DNA of 64,000 bases from DAOUVR01 sp034430535 (GTDB lineage Bacteria > Chloroflexota > Dehalococcoidia > E44-bin15): assembly GCA_964443325.1 (NCBI GenBank), contig CAYUCL010000004.1, positions 68,675 to 132,674 of the forward strand, read 5' to 3'. The notes beneath the pieces were generated by a model. It was not told the origin of the DNA and did no database searches. It was given only the letters and a program-made list of their open reading frames with translations. Shown here in pieces: positions 44,380 to 54,174 of the stretch (the first letter of the stretch is position 1; each line of letters opens with the position of its first letter). The translations under genes and the position numbers were made by a program.

Positions 44380-44588
44380 GTTATTCTCCTACTAAGAGAA
44401 ATTCATTTAGCGATTACCTGCAATTGATGCACTTTTAATCGCAGATGTCATGAAAAGCTGTCCCAGCAAAACCGGAAAGATGATATGGAATAGCTTGCTC
44501 GATCTACTGAAAAACTTACCTCATGGTCTCTGGACGAACAATGCCGTTTTTAAAAGCAAAACCGCAAAGAGTGCCGACCCAATTCGAG

Positions 44589-45494
44589 CTATAGTACATT
44601 CATACTCAGGTATCTTTCGCCTCTGTCAGGCAAAATGGTAACGATGGTTTGCCCATCCTCTAATTCTGCGGCCACTTTCAGAGCAGCGAAAACATTCGCC
44701 CCTGAAGAAATTCCCACCATCAACCCCTCCTCCTTCAACAGCCTCCTTGTCATATCAATGGCTTCCTGGTTCTTCACGGGTATCACTCGATTTATGATGT
44801 CCATGTTCACCAAACCTGGGATATATCCCGGTCCAATGTCCTGTATCAAATGCGTTCCTGGCTTTCCGCCACTCATTACCGCCGATTCAGCCGGTTCCAC
44901 CGCAATCACTTGCAAATTGGGATAAACCTCGAGGATGGCTTCAGCAACACCCATTAGGGTGCCGCCAGTGCCTACACCCGAGATAAAGATATCAATTCTG
45001 CCTTCCACTTGCTGCAGAATCCTCCTGCCTGTAATTTCTCTATGAGCGGCAGTATTGTCTGAATTGTCAAATTGCCGTGGCAGCCAAACACTCGATTTAT
45101 TGGCCGCCAGTTCCTCTAGCTTTCTCACACAGCCGGCAAAGCCCTCTTCTGTCGGTACCAATACAATTTCTGCCCCGAACGCCTCCATCATTTGCCTTCT
45201 CTCGATACTCATATGTTCAGGCATTACCGCCATAAATTGATATCCTTTACGAGCGGCGAGCATGGCAAATGAAATGCCCGTGTTGCCACTGGTGGCCTCA
45301 ATTATGGTCGTGCCCGGCCTTAGCAGACCTCTCTTCTCGGCAATTTCCATCATATAATAGGCCATTATGTCCTTTACGCTTCCGCTCGGGTTTAGTGCCT
45401 CGAATTTAGCTAGGATGGTCGAGTTAGTGTCATTCATCCTGGCCAACTCTATGATGGGTGTTTCTCCAATCTGGGTAAAAATATCTTTTGGCAA
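44589..45494 (-). CDS. cysK: Cysteine synthase (O-acetylserine sulfhydrylase)
   Basis: 301 residues, PLP enzyme. The Schiff-base Lys41 lies in LNPSGSVKD; TSGNTGISFA binds substrate and GVGTGGTLMG the phosphate of PLP. It makes cysteine from O-acetylserine and sulfide. TTG start at 45494 with AAGGAG upstream. No cysE nearby; related beta-replacing enzymes (for example phosphoserine-dependent) cannot be excluded. Confidence 0.93.
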   Translation of the reverse strand: MPKDIFTQIGETPIIELARMNDTNSTILAKFEALNPSGSVKDIMAYYMMEIAEKRGLLRPGTTIIEATSGNTGISFAMLAARKGYQFMAVMPEHMSIERRQMMEAFGAEIVLVPTEEGFAGCVRKLEELAANKSSVWLPRQFDNSDNTAAHREITGRRILQQVEGRIDIFISGVGTGGTLMGVAEAILEVYPNLQVIAVEPAESAVMSGGKPGTHLIQDIGPGYIPGLVNMDIINRVIPVKNQEAIDMTRRLLKEEGLMVGISSGANVFAALKVAAELEDGQTIVTILPDRGERYLSMNVL

Positions 45495-45614
45495 TCTAAA
45501 AACTCCTTACCAATTAGACTTGATGCCCCCCCACTCCCACACCAGCAATTCTAGTTTCTATCTTCAGGCTTGGCAAGGGCTTCGTGGAACCTGCGATTAC
45601 AAGCCCTTTTCCTT

Positions 45615-46157
45615 CTATTCTATTTCCGCACCGGAATTCTGCCATTCACCTGCAAGCATTCCGTAAACTACAAGATCAACATAGTGATCATAGAGCCATT
45701 GCCCTTGCTGGATTGTCCCTTCCTGTACAAAGCCCAACTTCTCTGGGATTGCACGACTCTTTTTGTTTTCGGCAGCACAGTGTATCTCTACACTATTCAT
45801 GCCAAGCTCATCAAATGAATGTTCCATCATGGCTCGACACGACTTAATCATTAACCCATGGCCTTGAAAAGAGGCCCCCAGCCAATAGCCAATGCTAGCT
45901 GTCCGATTTAACCAGTCAATTGTGCCGTAGCCAACTACCCCAACTAAATTACCCTTATACCATATACCAGATGCCGACTGCCCGAGAGAGCTTTCAATGA
46001 ACCTCTTGGAATCCTCGATAGACGCATTATCATCTACCCATGGAAGCCACTCACGTAGATACTCTCGATTCTGTTCTACCAAAGCGAATAGCCCTGCGGC
46101 ATGCGCTTCTTCAAGCGATATAAGTTCCAAATCGTCATCTATTTTACAGCTAACCAT
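45615..46157 (-). CDS. GNAT acetyltransferase, RimJ/RimL type
   Basis: 180 residues: LISLEEAHAAGLFALVEQNR at the start, the acetyl-CoA region YWLGASFQGHGLMIKSCRA, and IHCAAENKKSRAIPEKLGFV near the end, typical of ribosomal-protein-serine acetyltransferase relatives. Probably acetylates a protein N-terminus or small amine. Stand-alone gene. Confidence 0.9.
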   Translation of the reverse strand: MVSCKIDDDLELISLEEAHAAGLFALVEQNREYLREWLPWVDDNASIEDSKRFIESSLGQSASGIWYKGNLVGVVGYGTIDWLNRTASIGYWLGASFQGHGLMIKSCRAMMEHSFDELGMNSVEIHCAAENKKSRAIPEKLGFVQEGTIQQGQWLYDHYVDLVVYGMLAGEWQNSGAEIE

Positions 46158-46347
46158 GATTTCTCCCCATAAAGGTGTGCCGACAAACTTCGATAACTGC
46201 GAACTGGGCTAGGCGTACATCCCTCTAACCAAGCCCGATAATTGTTGCCGTATTGTAGTATAGCACAGCCCTGCTTCACGGAAGAGTACGTCGCAAAATC
46301 GAGAAGACTACACAATAGACCCACTAGGAGACGGTAAGGAGCTAAAT

Positions 46348-46365
46348 CACAGCAACTCTGCTGTG
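46348..46365 (-). terminator. Hairpin, possible weak terminator after fxsA
   Basis: Perfect 7-base stem CACAGCA / TGCTGTG with a four-base loop, 31 bases after the fxsA stop on the minus strand. Only ATTTAG follows, so termination would be weak. Confidence 0.3.
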
Positions 46366-46396
46366 GTCGATCATAAAGGAGCACAGAAGCAGAAGC

Positions 46397-46792
46397 CTAG
46401 CGCAATTCCCAATAGTCAATTTCTCCCCTCTGAATCCTGCGCTTTATCAAGTTACGAAGGCCTTTTCCAATGATACGCCTTGTTTGAGGAATTAGCACCG
46501 CAAACCCGATAATGTCCGTAATTATTCCCGGTGTAAGCAGCAATAGACCACCTACAAGTATCAGGGCACCTGCAAAGAGCTCGTTTGAGGGCAAGATTCC
46601 TTGCTCCAAGCTACTCCGAATTCTGGAAAGAGTTGCCAGGCCCTGATGCCTCGCCAGAACGGCTCCAACAATACCCGTTACCACGACCATGAGTATGGTA
46701 TACAAAGCACCTATTATCGTTCCCAAATAGACGAGAATTGCCAGTTCAACCAGCGGCGTAAGAACGAATATAAGCACAAGTTTCCAAAGCAT
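46397..46792 (-). CDS. fxsA: FxsA-family membrane protein
   Basis: 131 residues with three to four hydrophobic segments and the family core LTPLVELAILVYLGTIIG, LVGGLLLLTPGIITDIIG and a basic tail (GLRNLIKRRIQRG). FxsA-type proteins are cytoplasmic-membrane proteins of uncertain role, named for suppression of F exclusion of phage T7. Encoded alone. Confidence 0.9.
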   Translation of the reverse strand: MLWKLVLIFVLTPLVELAILVYLGTIIGALYTILMVVVTGIVGAVLARHQGLATLSRIRSSLEQGILPSNELFAGALILVGGLLLLTPGIITDIIGFAVLIPQTRRIIGKGLRNLIKRRIQRGEIDYWELR

Positions 46793-47156
46793 CTTAACTC
46801 GGTTGATCCCCCTCGGTCTCTTCTACCATGCCTCTCCAATGCACTGCCCTAATACTTTATTTCGAATCGCAGCGCGAACTGGCCTGTTCTCAGTCTCTTT
46901 ACCTTCGTGAAAATCATTGTAACCAGTTCAATATCAAAAGTCATGTGGCTACTGGCTGACTCTCCAGAGAAATCTTGAGAAGGGGCTTGCTCACTGTAGA
47001 GAGGAATTACACTTGGCCAAGAGTGAAATGAGTGCACCTATGCAGCCATTTAACAATGATGCCAGTTGATGTAGTAGCATTTGAACGGTGACAGCCTATC
47101 GCTTCTAGCACAGAGTAGATGAACAGTGCCGTATTCATGCGCCTATTGGACTGCTA
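46793..47156. other. Intergenic region, possibly with a gene remnant
   Basis: 364 bases. A 62-codon minus-strand frame (46849-47037) ends TGQFALRFEIKY, which looks somewhat protein-like, but I recognise no family and there is no good ribosome-binding site. It might be the end of a decayed gene. Otherwise nothing. Confidence 0.3.
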
Positions 47157-47354
47157 TTATATCTTGGTTCTTTTACTGATGGCGGCAGCGATCGGCGCAA
47201 CCACCAGCCACAGGGCTATTGTAATCACCATAGCGTTGATATAACCTATTCCCTCCAACCCTACCCAGGGCGCAACCAAGTTCCAAAATAGCATGGTCAA
47301 CAAAGAGCTAAAGAAGAATCCGAAAACAGCAGTAGGTATAGCAAAATAACCCAT
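47157..47354 (-). CDS. Small two-helix membrane protein
   Basis: 65 residues with two predicted membrane helices (about 6-30 and 40-58) and a basic C-terminus (SKRTKI). GGGGG sequence precedes the ATG. No family recognised; probably expressed given the ribosome-binding site and hydrophobic pattern. Confidence 0.6.
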   Translation of the reverse strand: MGYFAIPTAVFGFFFSSLLTMLFWNLVAPWVGLEGIGYINAMVITIALWLVVAPIAAAISKRTKI

Positions 47355-47564
47355 TATTTACCCCCTCATACGTCGTAATCAGGTGCTTACCTTAAATGCG
47401 AAGCGAGCCCTGTAGGATGCCAACCCACGACACTTAGATTGAAGTCAGGTGCCATCACGCTCTCTCTGCCAACATTGACATAACTATATCACAAAAGTGG
47501 TCGCCTTTATCCCTTTGCCTTTATAAAACTTGTATTCTCTAATCAGTGAGGTTGGATGAGCAGC

Positions 47565-47831
47565 CTAAGGCGACCAGATAGGTTTCCAATCATCAGCAGG
47601 ATTATTGGTAAGACGTGTCAGATTAGACCCGTCCACACTCACCACATAAATATCAGAGTTTCCGTCACGCTTAGAGGTAAAGGCGATCTTGCTCCCATCG
47701 GGCGACCACGACGCTTCTCCGTCCCAAGCCGGGTTGTTAGTGAGGTTGGTCTAGTTGGAGCCGTTGGCGTCCATCACGTAGATTTCATTCTCGCCATCAC
47801 GGTTAGATATAAAGGTAATCTTGCATCGCAT
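47565..47831 (-). pseudogene. Broken TolB/PD40-type beta-propeller fragment
   Basis: The minus strand encodes two and a half WD40-like beta-propeller repeats: ITFISNRDGENEIYVMDANG, then an in-frame TAG after GSN, then WSPDGSKIAFTSKRDGNSDI and LTRLTNNPADDWKPIWSP before the final stop. The amber codon falls exactly where the repeat GSNxTNLTNNP continues, so the frame was once open. Both ends of a normal TolB-like protein are missing. This is a remnant. Confidence 0.75.
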
Positions 47832-47864
47832 TTCCACGATAGCAAGGTGGACTCAGAGCTTTGA

Positions 47865-48236
47865 TTATTTAATCTTTAGGATTCCACCCACAAGCACCAG
47901 TAGCGACCCTACTCCAGCCAGGTAGAATCCCTCGCGCAGATTGCCCAATTCAGCATGTTGTACAGCAAAGAAGTCATAGGCAAAGTTTCCTATTAACGCC
48001 AACCCCGCGAAGCCGAGGCCAATAAAAGCCAGCCCGGGCAAGATACCCCTCTCTCTAGCGGCAAATGTCCCAAAACAAAGCGCCGCTATCAGAAAAATAG
48101 GCAAGCCAAGATTATAAGCCTCCATCGCGTCAGATGACACACCACCCACCTTCTCAAAGACCAAGAAAACGCTAACAATCATCGCCAAAGCACCAATGAA
48201 CGCCAGTGCCTCTGGTGCACCAAATTTAGCTCTCAT
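47865..48236 (-). CDS. Four-helix membrane protein of unknown function
   Basis: 123 residues with four hydrophobic segments (about 10-28, 45-60, 66-85 and 104-120) and short loops. No family recognised. The ATG at 48236 follows AGGGAGG. It lies directly upstream of the beta-propeller remnant on the same strand. Confidence 0.65.
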   Translation of the reverse strand: MRAKFGAPEALAFIGALAMIVSVFLVFEKVGGVSSDAMEAYNLGLPIFLIAALCFGTFAARERGILPGLAFIGLGFAGLALIGNFAYDFFAVQHAELGNLREGFYLAGVGSLLVLVGGILKIK

Positions 48237-48543
48237 CTTTGCTCTTCCCTCCTTCAGTTTTTAAATGTTGCACTGCAGCACCAAAAGGGATTTAATTTTA
48301 AGGACCTGACCATGACCTCATGTAACCTCCTCATGGAATAATGGAAAAGAGCTTCGTATAACATCACACTTATACCATAATTGGCCATGACTGCCAACCC
48401 CACTCATACTTGATGAGTCAGTCGCCTACATGGATAAACTCACATATAGTTGGCGACCCAATCTCAAGAGACTATTCTTATCCCTCACCGCTCTCACCTC
48501 TGATAGTTCCTTACGTAGCACCTCGCTAAAAAGGCTGAGGTTG
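48237..48543. other. Intergenic region after the large minus-strand block
   Basis: 307 bases between the last gene of the 48.5-63.6 kb block and the small membrane protein gene. I see no convincing terminator, RNA gene or protein-coding frame. Confidence 0.5.
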
Positions 48544-50718
48544 TCATGCGCTCCTAGCATGTGAATTGCTGTATTTTGCCATTAGCTCGGCGCTGTGAAT
48601 TACTTTGATATTGCTTTTGCGCTTATCTAATCCGCCCCTGATCTGAAGGATACAGGGTGTACAATTGGTAACTACTATGTCGGCACCACTTGCTTCTATA
48701 TTGTCTAGCTTCCGTTGCAAGACTGAGTTAGATAACTCCGGGTATTTGAGCACAATCTCACCACCAAAGCCACAGCAGGCATCTGAGTCAGCCATCTCTA
48801 CCAGTTCTAAGCCCTCCCGTTCAAGCAGTTGTCTGGGTTCAACATATACACCAAGCCCTCTCTTCAAATAACAAGGGTCATGGTAAGTGACTTTCTCATT
48901 TAGTGGAGGTCTCTTCTCTGCTGAAGGAGTTAGTTCAAGAACAAGTTGCGAGAAATCGCGAATTTTGCTGGAAAGTACTTTCGCCCTCTGATTCCAATCT
49001 GGTTCAGCGGCGGTTAAACGCGGATACTCCTGTTTTAGCATGACTGCGCAACCAGGGCACACGGTGACAATATAGTCAGGATCTCCTTCTTCCAGAGCAG
49101 CGATGTTTCTTCTGGCTAGCCCGAGGGTTGTTTCGACATCGCCAGCAAACCATGCTGGAGCACCACAACATGTTTGTCCCTGCGGATAGTAAGGCTCAGC
49201 GCCACATTCCCTCAGAACCTTCATGACATCTTGGCCAAGGTCAGGATATGCATAATCAGCAACACAGCCAGCATAAAAAGCCACACTGGGATGGACTCCT
49301 TTCTTAGGTGATGATGAATCCTTCAACCGGTCACGTAATGGACGATGTGATAGCGCAGGAAGGCTGATAGTCTGGGCCAGCGAATTCAGTGGATAGGGAA
49401 GCCATCTTGTCATAAAATCTTTATCAGTAAAAGGCCGCTGCAGGTATGAGCCAACTCTTATTGCTCTATCTAACCGCGCTGGGTGTTTCAGTACGCCTCG
49501 GTATGCCACCTTACCTTTCCATGACAAGCCCTCTTCTGCCACAAACCTTGCTTTCAACTGAGATACCATGCGCGGTATATCGATACAGGCTGGGCAGACT
49601 TCCTTGCACGCCATGCATCCCATGCATAAGCTTGCTGGATCCTTTGCCTTATCCATGCCATGAAGGAAGGCAGTTAAGATAGCGCCAATGCCACCCTGGT
49701 ATATATAACCGTAAGTTTGTCCAGCGAGTGACTGGAAAACCGGGCAGACATTAAGGCAGGCGCCACATTTAATGCAATATAACGCCTCTCTGAATTCAGT
49801 GGATTCTCTCATTTGCCAGCGGCCATTATCTACCAGGACAATATGCACCTCGCCGGGGCCTTGCGCGCTGAGAGATGGTACTTCTGGAATAGCAGTGGTA
49901 TTACTAGGACCGCTAATATAAGAGATATAGACTGGCATTTTCATCCCCATGGTGCTCCTGCTGAGTAGTCTAAGTATGGCGTCGGCATCTTCCAAGCTGG
50001 AAACCAGCTTCTCGTAGCCAACCAGCGCCACATGTATGGGAGGCAAAGTGGTGGCCATACAGCCATTCCCTTCATTAGTGACGATGACTATGCTTCCAGT
50101 TTCAGCTATAGCAATATTAGCTCCTGAAATACCCATATCCGCATTAATATAGAACTGCCTTAATGCATGACGTGCTGCATTTAATAGAACCTGAGGTTCA
50201 GGTTCCAGTTGCTCACCTGTTTCTGTGGAGAGAAGCTCAGCGACCTGCTCAATCGTTTTATGTATGGCTGGTCCAACCATATGCGCCGGTCTTTCCCCAG
50301 CTAGTTGGATGATCCATTCTCCAATGTCGGTTTCCTTTACCTCCATGCCAGCATGCTCAAGATACTCCCTTAGCTCGAGCTCTTCAGTGAGCATGGATTT
50401 TGATTTGACTATGTGTTTCACATGGCGTTCCTGTGCCAGCTTCAGCACATAGTTGTTGGCATCCTCGGCACCCCTGGCTTCATATACCACAGCACCAGAC
50501 TCAGCAGCTTCAATCTTGAATAGCTCCACCAATTGAGGTAGGTTAGCGATAGATTTCTCTTTCACGCGGCGGATTTCTTTGCTTAAAGCATCGAAATCAA
50601 TGCCTTCCAGCGCCATTTGAAGCACCATCTTTAGAAGGGGTGTCAATCTACCAAGAGCAGACTGCAAATTGTCATCTGCTAGCGCCTTATGCACACGTTT
50701 AGTCATTTCCCTACTCAT
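48544..50718 (-). CDS. LUD/ferredoxin/CCG fusion protein (LutB-LutA-like)
   Basis: 724 residues. An N-terminal LUD domain (about 60-300, HIVKSKSMLTEE) is followed by two 4Fe-4S motifs (CIKCGACLNVCP, CMGCMACKEVCP) and then two CCG domains (FYAGCVADYAYPD...TCCGAP; HDPCYLKRG...ACCGFGGE), as in HdrD/LutA/GlpC. It thus fuses LutB to LutA of the lactate-utilisation system. Expected role: oxidation or reduction of lactate or another 2-hydroxy acid with electron transfer through Fe-S clusters. Last gene of the block, after a paralogous LUD gene. Confidence 0.88.
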   Translation of the reverse strand: MSREMTKRVHKALADDNLQSALGRLTPLLKMVLQMALEGIDFDALSKEIRRVKEKSIANLPQLVELFKIEAAESGAVVYEARGAEDANNYVLKLAQERHVKHIVKSKSMLTEELELREYLEHAGMEVKETDIGEWIIQLAGERPAHMVGPAIHKTIEQVAELLSTETGEQLEPEPQVLLNAARHALRQFYINADMGISGANIAIAETGSIVIVTNEGNGCMATTLPPIHVALVGYEKLVSSLEDADAILRLLSRSTMGMKMPVYISYISGPSNTTAIPEVPSLSAQGPGEVHIVLVDNGRWQMRESTEFREALYCIKCGACLNVCPVFQSLAGQTYGYIYQGGIGAILTAFLHGMDKAKDPASLCMGCMACKEVCPACIDIPRMVSQLKARFVAEEGLSWKGKVAYRGVLKHPARLDRAIRVGSYLQRPFTDKDFMTRWLPYPLNSLAQTISLPALSHRPLRDRLKDSSSPKKGVHPSVAFYAGCVADYAYPDLGQDVMKVLRECGAEPYYPQGQTCCGAPAWFAGDVETTLGLARRNIAALEEGDPDYIVTVCPGCAVMLKQEYPRLTAAEPDWNQRAKVLSSKIRDFSQLVLELTPSAEKRPPLNEKVTYHDPCYLKRGLGVYVEPRQLLEREGLELVEMADSDACCGFGGEIVLKYPELSNSVLQRKLDNIEASGADIVVTNCTPCILQIRGGLDKRKSNIKVIHSAELMAKYSNSHARSA

Positions 50719-50772
50719 GTTTCCGCCTCACAGTACACGGCTACAATTCCCACCTGAAATTTGTGCGCCCTT

Positions 50773-51522
50773 TCATTTACTTGCAGCCCTATCTACTAGG
50801 ACAATATGCTCTTCTTCTGGACCCTGGGCCCTGGCCATTAACGCTTTTGGTATATCAGCGGTAGTGTTTCTTCCGGTGATATAGGTGATATATCTCGACA
50901 TTTTCCTGTCCGTCACTGTTTTGCTGAGCAATTTAAGTTTAGCAGTAGCATCTTCCATGTTAGAGACTAACTCTTTGCGGTCAAGCATCGTCACATGTAT
51001 AGGAGGCAAAACAGCGACCAAGCGGTCATTTCCTTCATTGCTCATAATGATTAAAGTCCCAGTTTCAGCTATGGCAACACTAGCCTCTGAAATACCCATA
51101 TCTGCAACGATATAGGACTGCCTCAACGCCCGACGCGCCGCAATTGATAGAGCCTGAGGGTCAGCTTCCAGCTTCTCACCGGTTGCTTTGGAGATAAGCC
51201 CAGCGACCTGCTCAATGGTTTTGGGTGGGACTAAATATTCTGCATGCGCTGCTCTTTCCCCAGCTAATTGGGTGATCCATTCTGCGATGTCGGTTTCCCT
51301 AACCTCTATGCCAGCATTTTCCAACTGCTCTCTTAGCCCAATCTCCTCAGCCAGCATAGACTTTGACTTGACTATGTGCTTCACACCGTGTTCCTGTGCA
51401 ACTTTCAGCACATAATCACCGGCATCCTTGGCGTCTTTGGCTTCGTATACCATGGCGCCAACTCTAGTGGCTTCGGTCTTAAACCGCTCCACGACTTCTG
51501 TGGCTCCTAAATCCATATCCAT
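50773..51522 (-). CDS. LUD domain protein (LutC-like)
   Basis: 249 residues consisting only of a LUD domain. It is closely paralogous to the N-terminal part of the next gene (shared HIVKSKSMLxEE, ADMGISxAxxAIAETG and TLPPIH-like segments), so it arose by tandem duplication, with either loss or later gain of the Fe-S part. ATG at 51522; no Cys clusters. Probably a subunit of the same complex, filling the LutC slot. Confidence 0.87.
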   Translation of the reverse strand: MDMDLGATEVVERFKTEATRVGAMVYEAKDAKDAGDYVLKVAQEHGVKHIVKSKSMLAEEIGLREQLENAGIEVRETDIAEWITQLAGERAAHAEYLVPPKTIEQVAGLISKATGEKLEADPQALSIAARRALRQSYIVADMGISEASVAIAETGTLIIMSNEGNDRLVAVLPPIHVTMLDRKELVSNMEDATAKLKLLSKTVTDRKMSRYITYITGRNTTADIPKALMARAQGPEEEHIVLVDRAASK

Positions 51523-51597
51523 CCTTGCACGAAAGAACTACACAAAATACTACTTCTCTCTTGATTTTCTTAAAACTATGTCGCTCTGCTTACTCTA

Positions 51598-52212
51598 CTA
51601 ACCTGCAAGCTGCATACCCTTGCTGAAAGCCATCATATTGGCCTCAAATTCTTTGGGGAAACTTTCCCGTAATACTGGCTCCACTGATTTCTCGTCCAGC
51701 GGCAGGACGCCGCAGCCAATGAGAGCGCCGACGAGGATTACATTGGCAAATATGGGATCGCCCATTTTTTGTGCTTCTTCGGTGGCATTTATCACCCATG
51801 TTTTGGCTGACAGCTCCTTTATGGTTTTCATGAGCCTATCCAGATCAGGATATTCAGCCTCGCCTCCAGTAACATCAATGGAATGTATAGGCCTGGGGTT
51901 GACTATGGTGATGACATCCGGGTTACCAAACCGCCCTAGCATTCTCAGGGTTTCCACCGGCTCCATGCCGAGGATGACATCAGCGCGTCCATCAGAGATA
52001 AAAGGGCTACATTCAATCTCCTTTGAAATTCTCAAGTGGCTCATGACTGGCCCACCCCTTTGGGATGCTCCATAAGTTTCCCCAATAGTCACGAAGTAGC
52101 CTTCTCTTACCAGGGCATTGCCGATAAGCAGAGATACCCTCACATTGCCCTGACCACCGACACCGGTAATGATCAGGTTAAGCGGATCGTTCATTAAGGT
52201 CTTTGTAGTCAT
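51598..52212 (-). CDS. iorB: 2-oxoacid:ferredoxin oxidoreductase gamma-type subunit (IorB-like), copy 2
   Basis: 204 residues with LIITGVGGQGNVRVS and GASQRGGPVMSHLRIS, the CoA-binding features of IorB. The ATG at 52212 overlaps the upstream stop (ATGA) and has AAGGAGG. The first copy is at 28408-29019 and is clearly different in sequence, so these are separate enzymes rather than a recent duplication. Confidence 0.92.
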   Translation of the reverse strand: MTTKTLMNDPLNLIITGVGGQGNVRVSLLIGNALVREGYFVTIGETYGASQRGGPVMSHLRISKEIECSPFISDGRADVILGMEPVETLRMLGRFGNPDVITIVNPRPIHSIDVTGGEAEYPDLDRLMKTIKELSAKTWVINATEEAQKMGDPIFANVILVGALIGCGVLPLDEKSVEPVLRESFPKEFEANMMAFSKGMQLAG

Positions 52213-54146
52213 GTTGCCTCCTTCACGATGGCTCCCTGAGGACATATATCTGCACACACCCCACATCCGGTGCAGATTACCTCGTCTATCTTGGCTTTGC
52301 CAGCCTCTTTATCCCAAATCAACCCAGGGCAGCGAAACACCCTGGTGCATAATCTGTCACAACCACAAGCCTCTCCTATACACTTTTCGGGGTCAACATG
52401 CACCTTATATGGTTTTCCTTTTTCCCTGTGGCTTCTCACCAGCTCGCACTCGCGTCGCATTATCACTACCTTAGCACCACCGTCCGCCATCATTTCAAGC
52501 AGAGTAGCAGTAGTGCTTTCAAGGTCGAAGGGATCGCAAATGTCGACATGTATTCCCAATGAGCGGCATAAGGCTTCCATACTCACAGCCTTTGTTGGCT
52601 CCCCCATAGCGCTCACTCCAGTTCCAGGGTGGGGTTGGAAACCGGTCATTGCAGTAGCACTATTATCTAAGACTATAAGAATGAAATTCGACTGATTGTA
52701 AATGCCGTTTATCAGCGCTGGAATAGCGGCATGGAAGAAAGTGGAGTCGCCGCACACAGCAAGTACCGGTTGGTTGAAACCGAACTGTCCCAACTTCCCA
52801 AGTCCGTTAGCCACTCCTATCCCAGCTCCCATGCAGTGCATCGTCCTTACCTGGAAAAAGCCAGCGGGCCCCAGTGCCATGGAGTAGCAACCGATATCAC
52901 CGGTAACAATTCCATTGCGCCCATCTAGCTTGAGTGCATTCTTGATCGCCCAAAAGCTAGCACGATGAGCGCAACCGGGGCAGAAAGTCATCATTCGTTC
53001 AGGGACGTTGCTTTTTGAGATCTCCTCTGCTTTCTTGCCATACTCAATGTCTCGAGGCTGATATGCCAACCCCATTATGTTGCTTACTGCTTTGATAACC
53101 TTGTCTGGGTTTAGCTCTCCATAAGCATTTATGTCTCCCGAGCGCTTACCGTAAAAAAGGGGACGTGGAGCGCCAGGTGGCAAGTTGGCAACCAGTTCCA
53201 TCACACTTCGCTCCAGGAAGGGGTCGATCTCTTCAACCACCAGAACTTTCTGCGATTTGCTCAGATGTCTTTCCACAAATTTTTCTGGCAAGGGCCAAAG
53301 AGTACCCAGTTTGAGGATGCCCACCCTGTCATCCAGTTTCAATGCCTTCACCGCTTCCCGAGAGTAAAGCCAGCAGCTACCGCAGGTTATAATGAGCAAA
53401 TCTGCATTATCTGGACCCACATACCAATTGAAGGGCGATGATTCAAACTTTTCCCGCGCATTATCTAGCCTCACGTGCAACAAAGCATGCCGCAATGCGC
53501 TGGGAACCGGCATAAACTTGGTCGGCATGACGTTCCGTGTATCATGTATCTGGTCGAAATATGCCTTCTGTTCCTTTTTAAGCAACTCACCCAGCTTAAC
53601 ATTGCCCCTGGCGTGGGAAATGCGGGTTACACTCCGCAGCATACATATGGTGCCTAGCTCCTCTGAAAGGTCAAAGAGCCATTTGGTCATTTCCTTAGCT
53701 TCCTGGAAGTTACCTGGCTCCAGTAACGGTATGTCTAGCCATTTAGCTATGGGTCGCGTATCCTGTTCATTAGAACTGGATATAGCGGAAGGATCATCGC
53801 AGCTAACAAGGACCAATCCCCCATTACCTATTCCAGTCATGACGAGATTCGCTAGAAAGTCAGAAATGACATTGACTCCATTCTGCTTCATAGAGGCGAT
53901 GGCTCGAATGCCAGCAAAGGAAGCACCGGCAGCAGCTTCCATAGCCACTTTTTCATTTACAGACCACTGGGCATAAATGCCCATATTCTTGGATACCGAC
54001 GCCAAACTTTCCATGATTTCTGACGAGGGTGTCCCTGGATAGGCAGCAGCAAATCCAACCCCCGCCTCCAGTGCACCACGAGCAATAGCTTCATTGCCAA
54101 TGAGGAGCTGATTTGTGCCAGGAGCATCTATGTCAATACTTGCCAT
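52209..54146 (-). CDS. iorA: Indolepyruvate:ferredoxin oxidoreductase alpha-type subunit, copy 2
   Basis: 645 residues. N-terminal LLIGNEAIARGALEAGVGFA and AYPGTPSSEIM, ThDP-domain CPGCAHRAS and GDSTFFHAAIPAL, and a C-terminal cluster region with CIGEACGCDRLCTRVFRC plus CTGCGVCADICP. The first C-terminal cluster region is Cys-rich and unusual compared with copy 1. The ATG at 54146 is 8 bases after GGGAGG; a GTG at 54155 is too close to it. It probably handles a 2-oxoacid linked to the hydroxyacid genes next to it. Confidence 0.92.
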   Translation of the reverse strand: MASIDIDAPGTNQLLIGNEAIARGALEAGVGFAAAYPGTPSSEIMESLASVSKNMGIYAQWSVNEKVAMEAAAGASFAGIRAIASMKQNGVNVISDFLANLVMTGIGNGGLVLVSCDDPSAISSSNEQDTRPIAKWLDIPLLEPGNFQEAKEMTKWLFDLSEELGTICMLRSVTRISHARGNVKLGELLKKEQKAYFDQIHDTRNVMPTKFMPVPSALRHALLHVRLDNAREKFESSPFNWYVGPDNADLLIITCGSCWLYSREAVKALKLDDRVGILKLGTLWPLPEKFVERHLSKSQKVLVVEEIDPFLERSVMELVANLPPGAPRPLFYGKRSGDINAYGELNPDKVIKAVSNIMGLAYQPRDIEYGKKAEEISKSNVPERMMTFCPGCAHRASFWAIKNALKLDGRNGIVTGDIGCYSMALGPAGFFQVRTMHCMGAGIGVANGLGKLGQFGFNQPVLAVCGDSTFFHAAIPALINGIYNQSNFILIVLDNSATAMTGFQPHPGTGVSAMGEPTKAVSMEALCRSLGIHVDICDPFDLESTTATLLEMMADGGAKVVIMRRECELVRSHREKGKPYKVHVDPEKCIGEACGCDRLCTRVFRCPGLIWDKEAGKAKIDEVICTGCGVCADICPQGAIVKEAT

Positions 54147-54174
54147 ATTACTCACCTCCCTAATTTGCTATCCA

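Noticed and set aside
46849..47037. 62-codon minus-strand frame upstream of fxsA
   Set aside because: No recognisable domain and no good start signal; mentioned only as a possible remnant.
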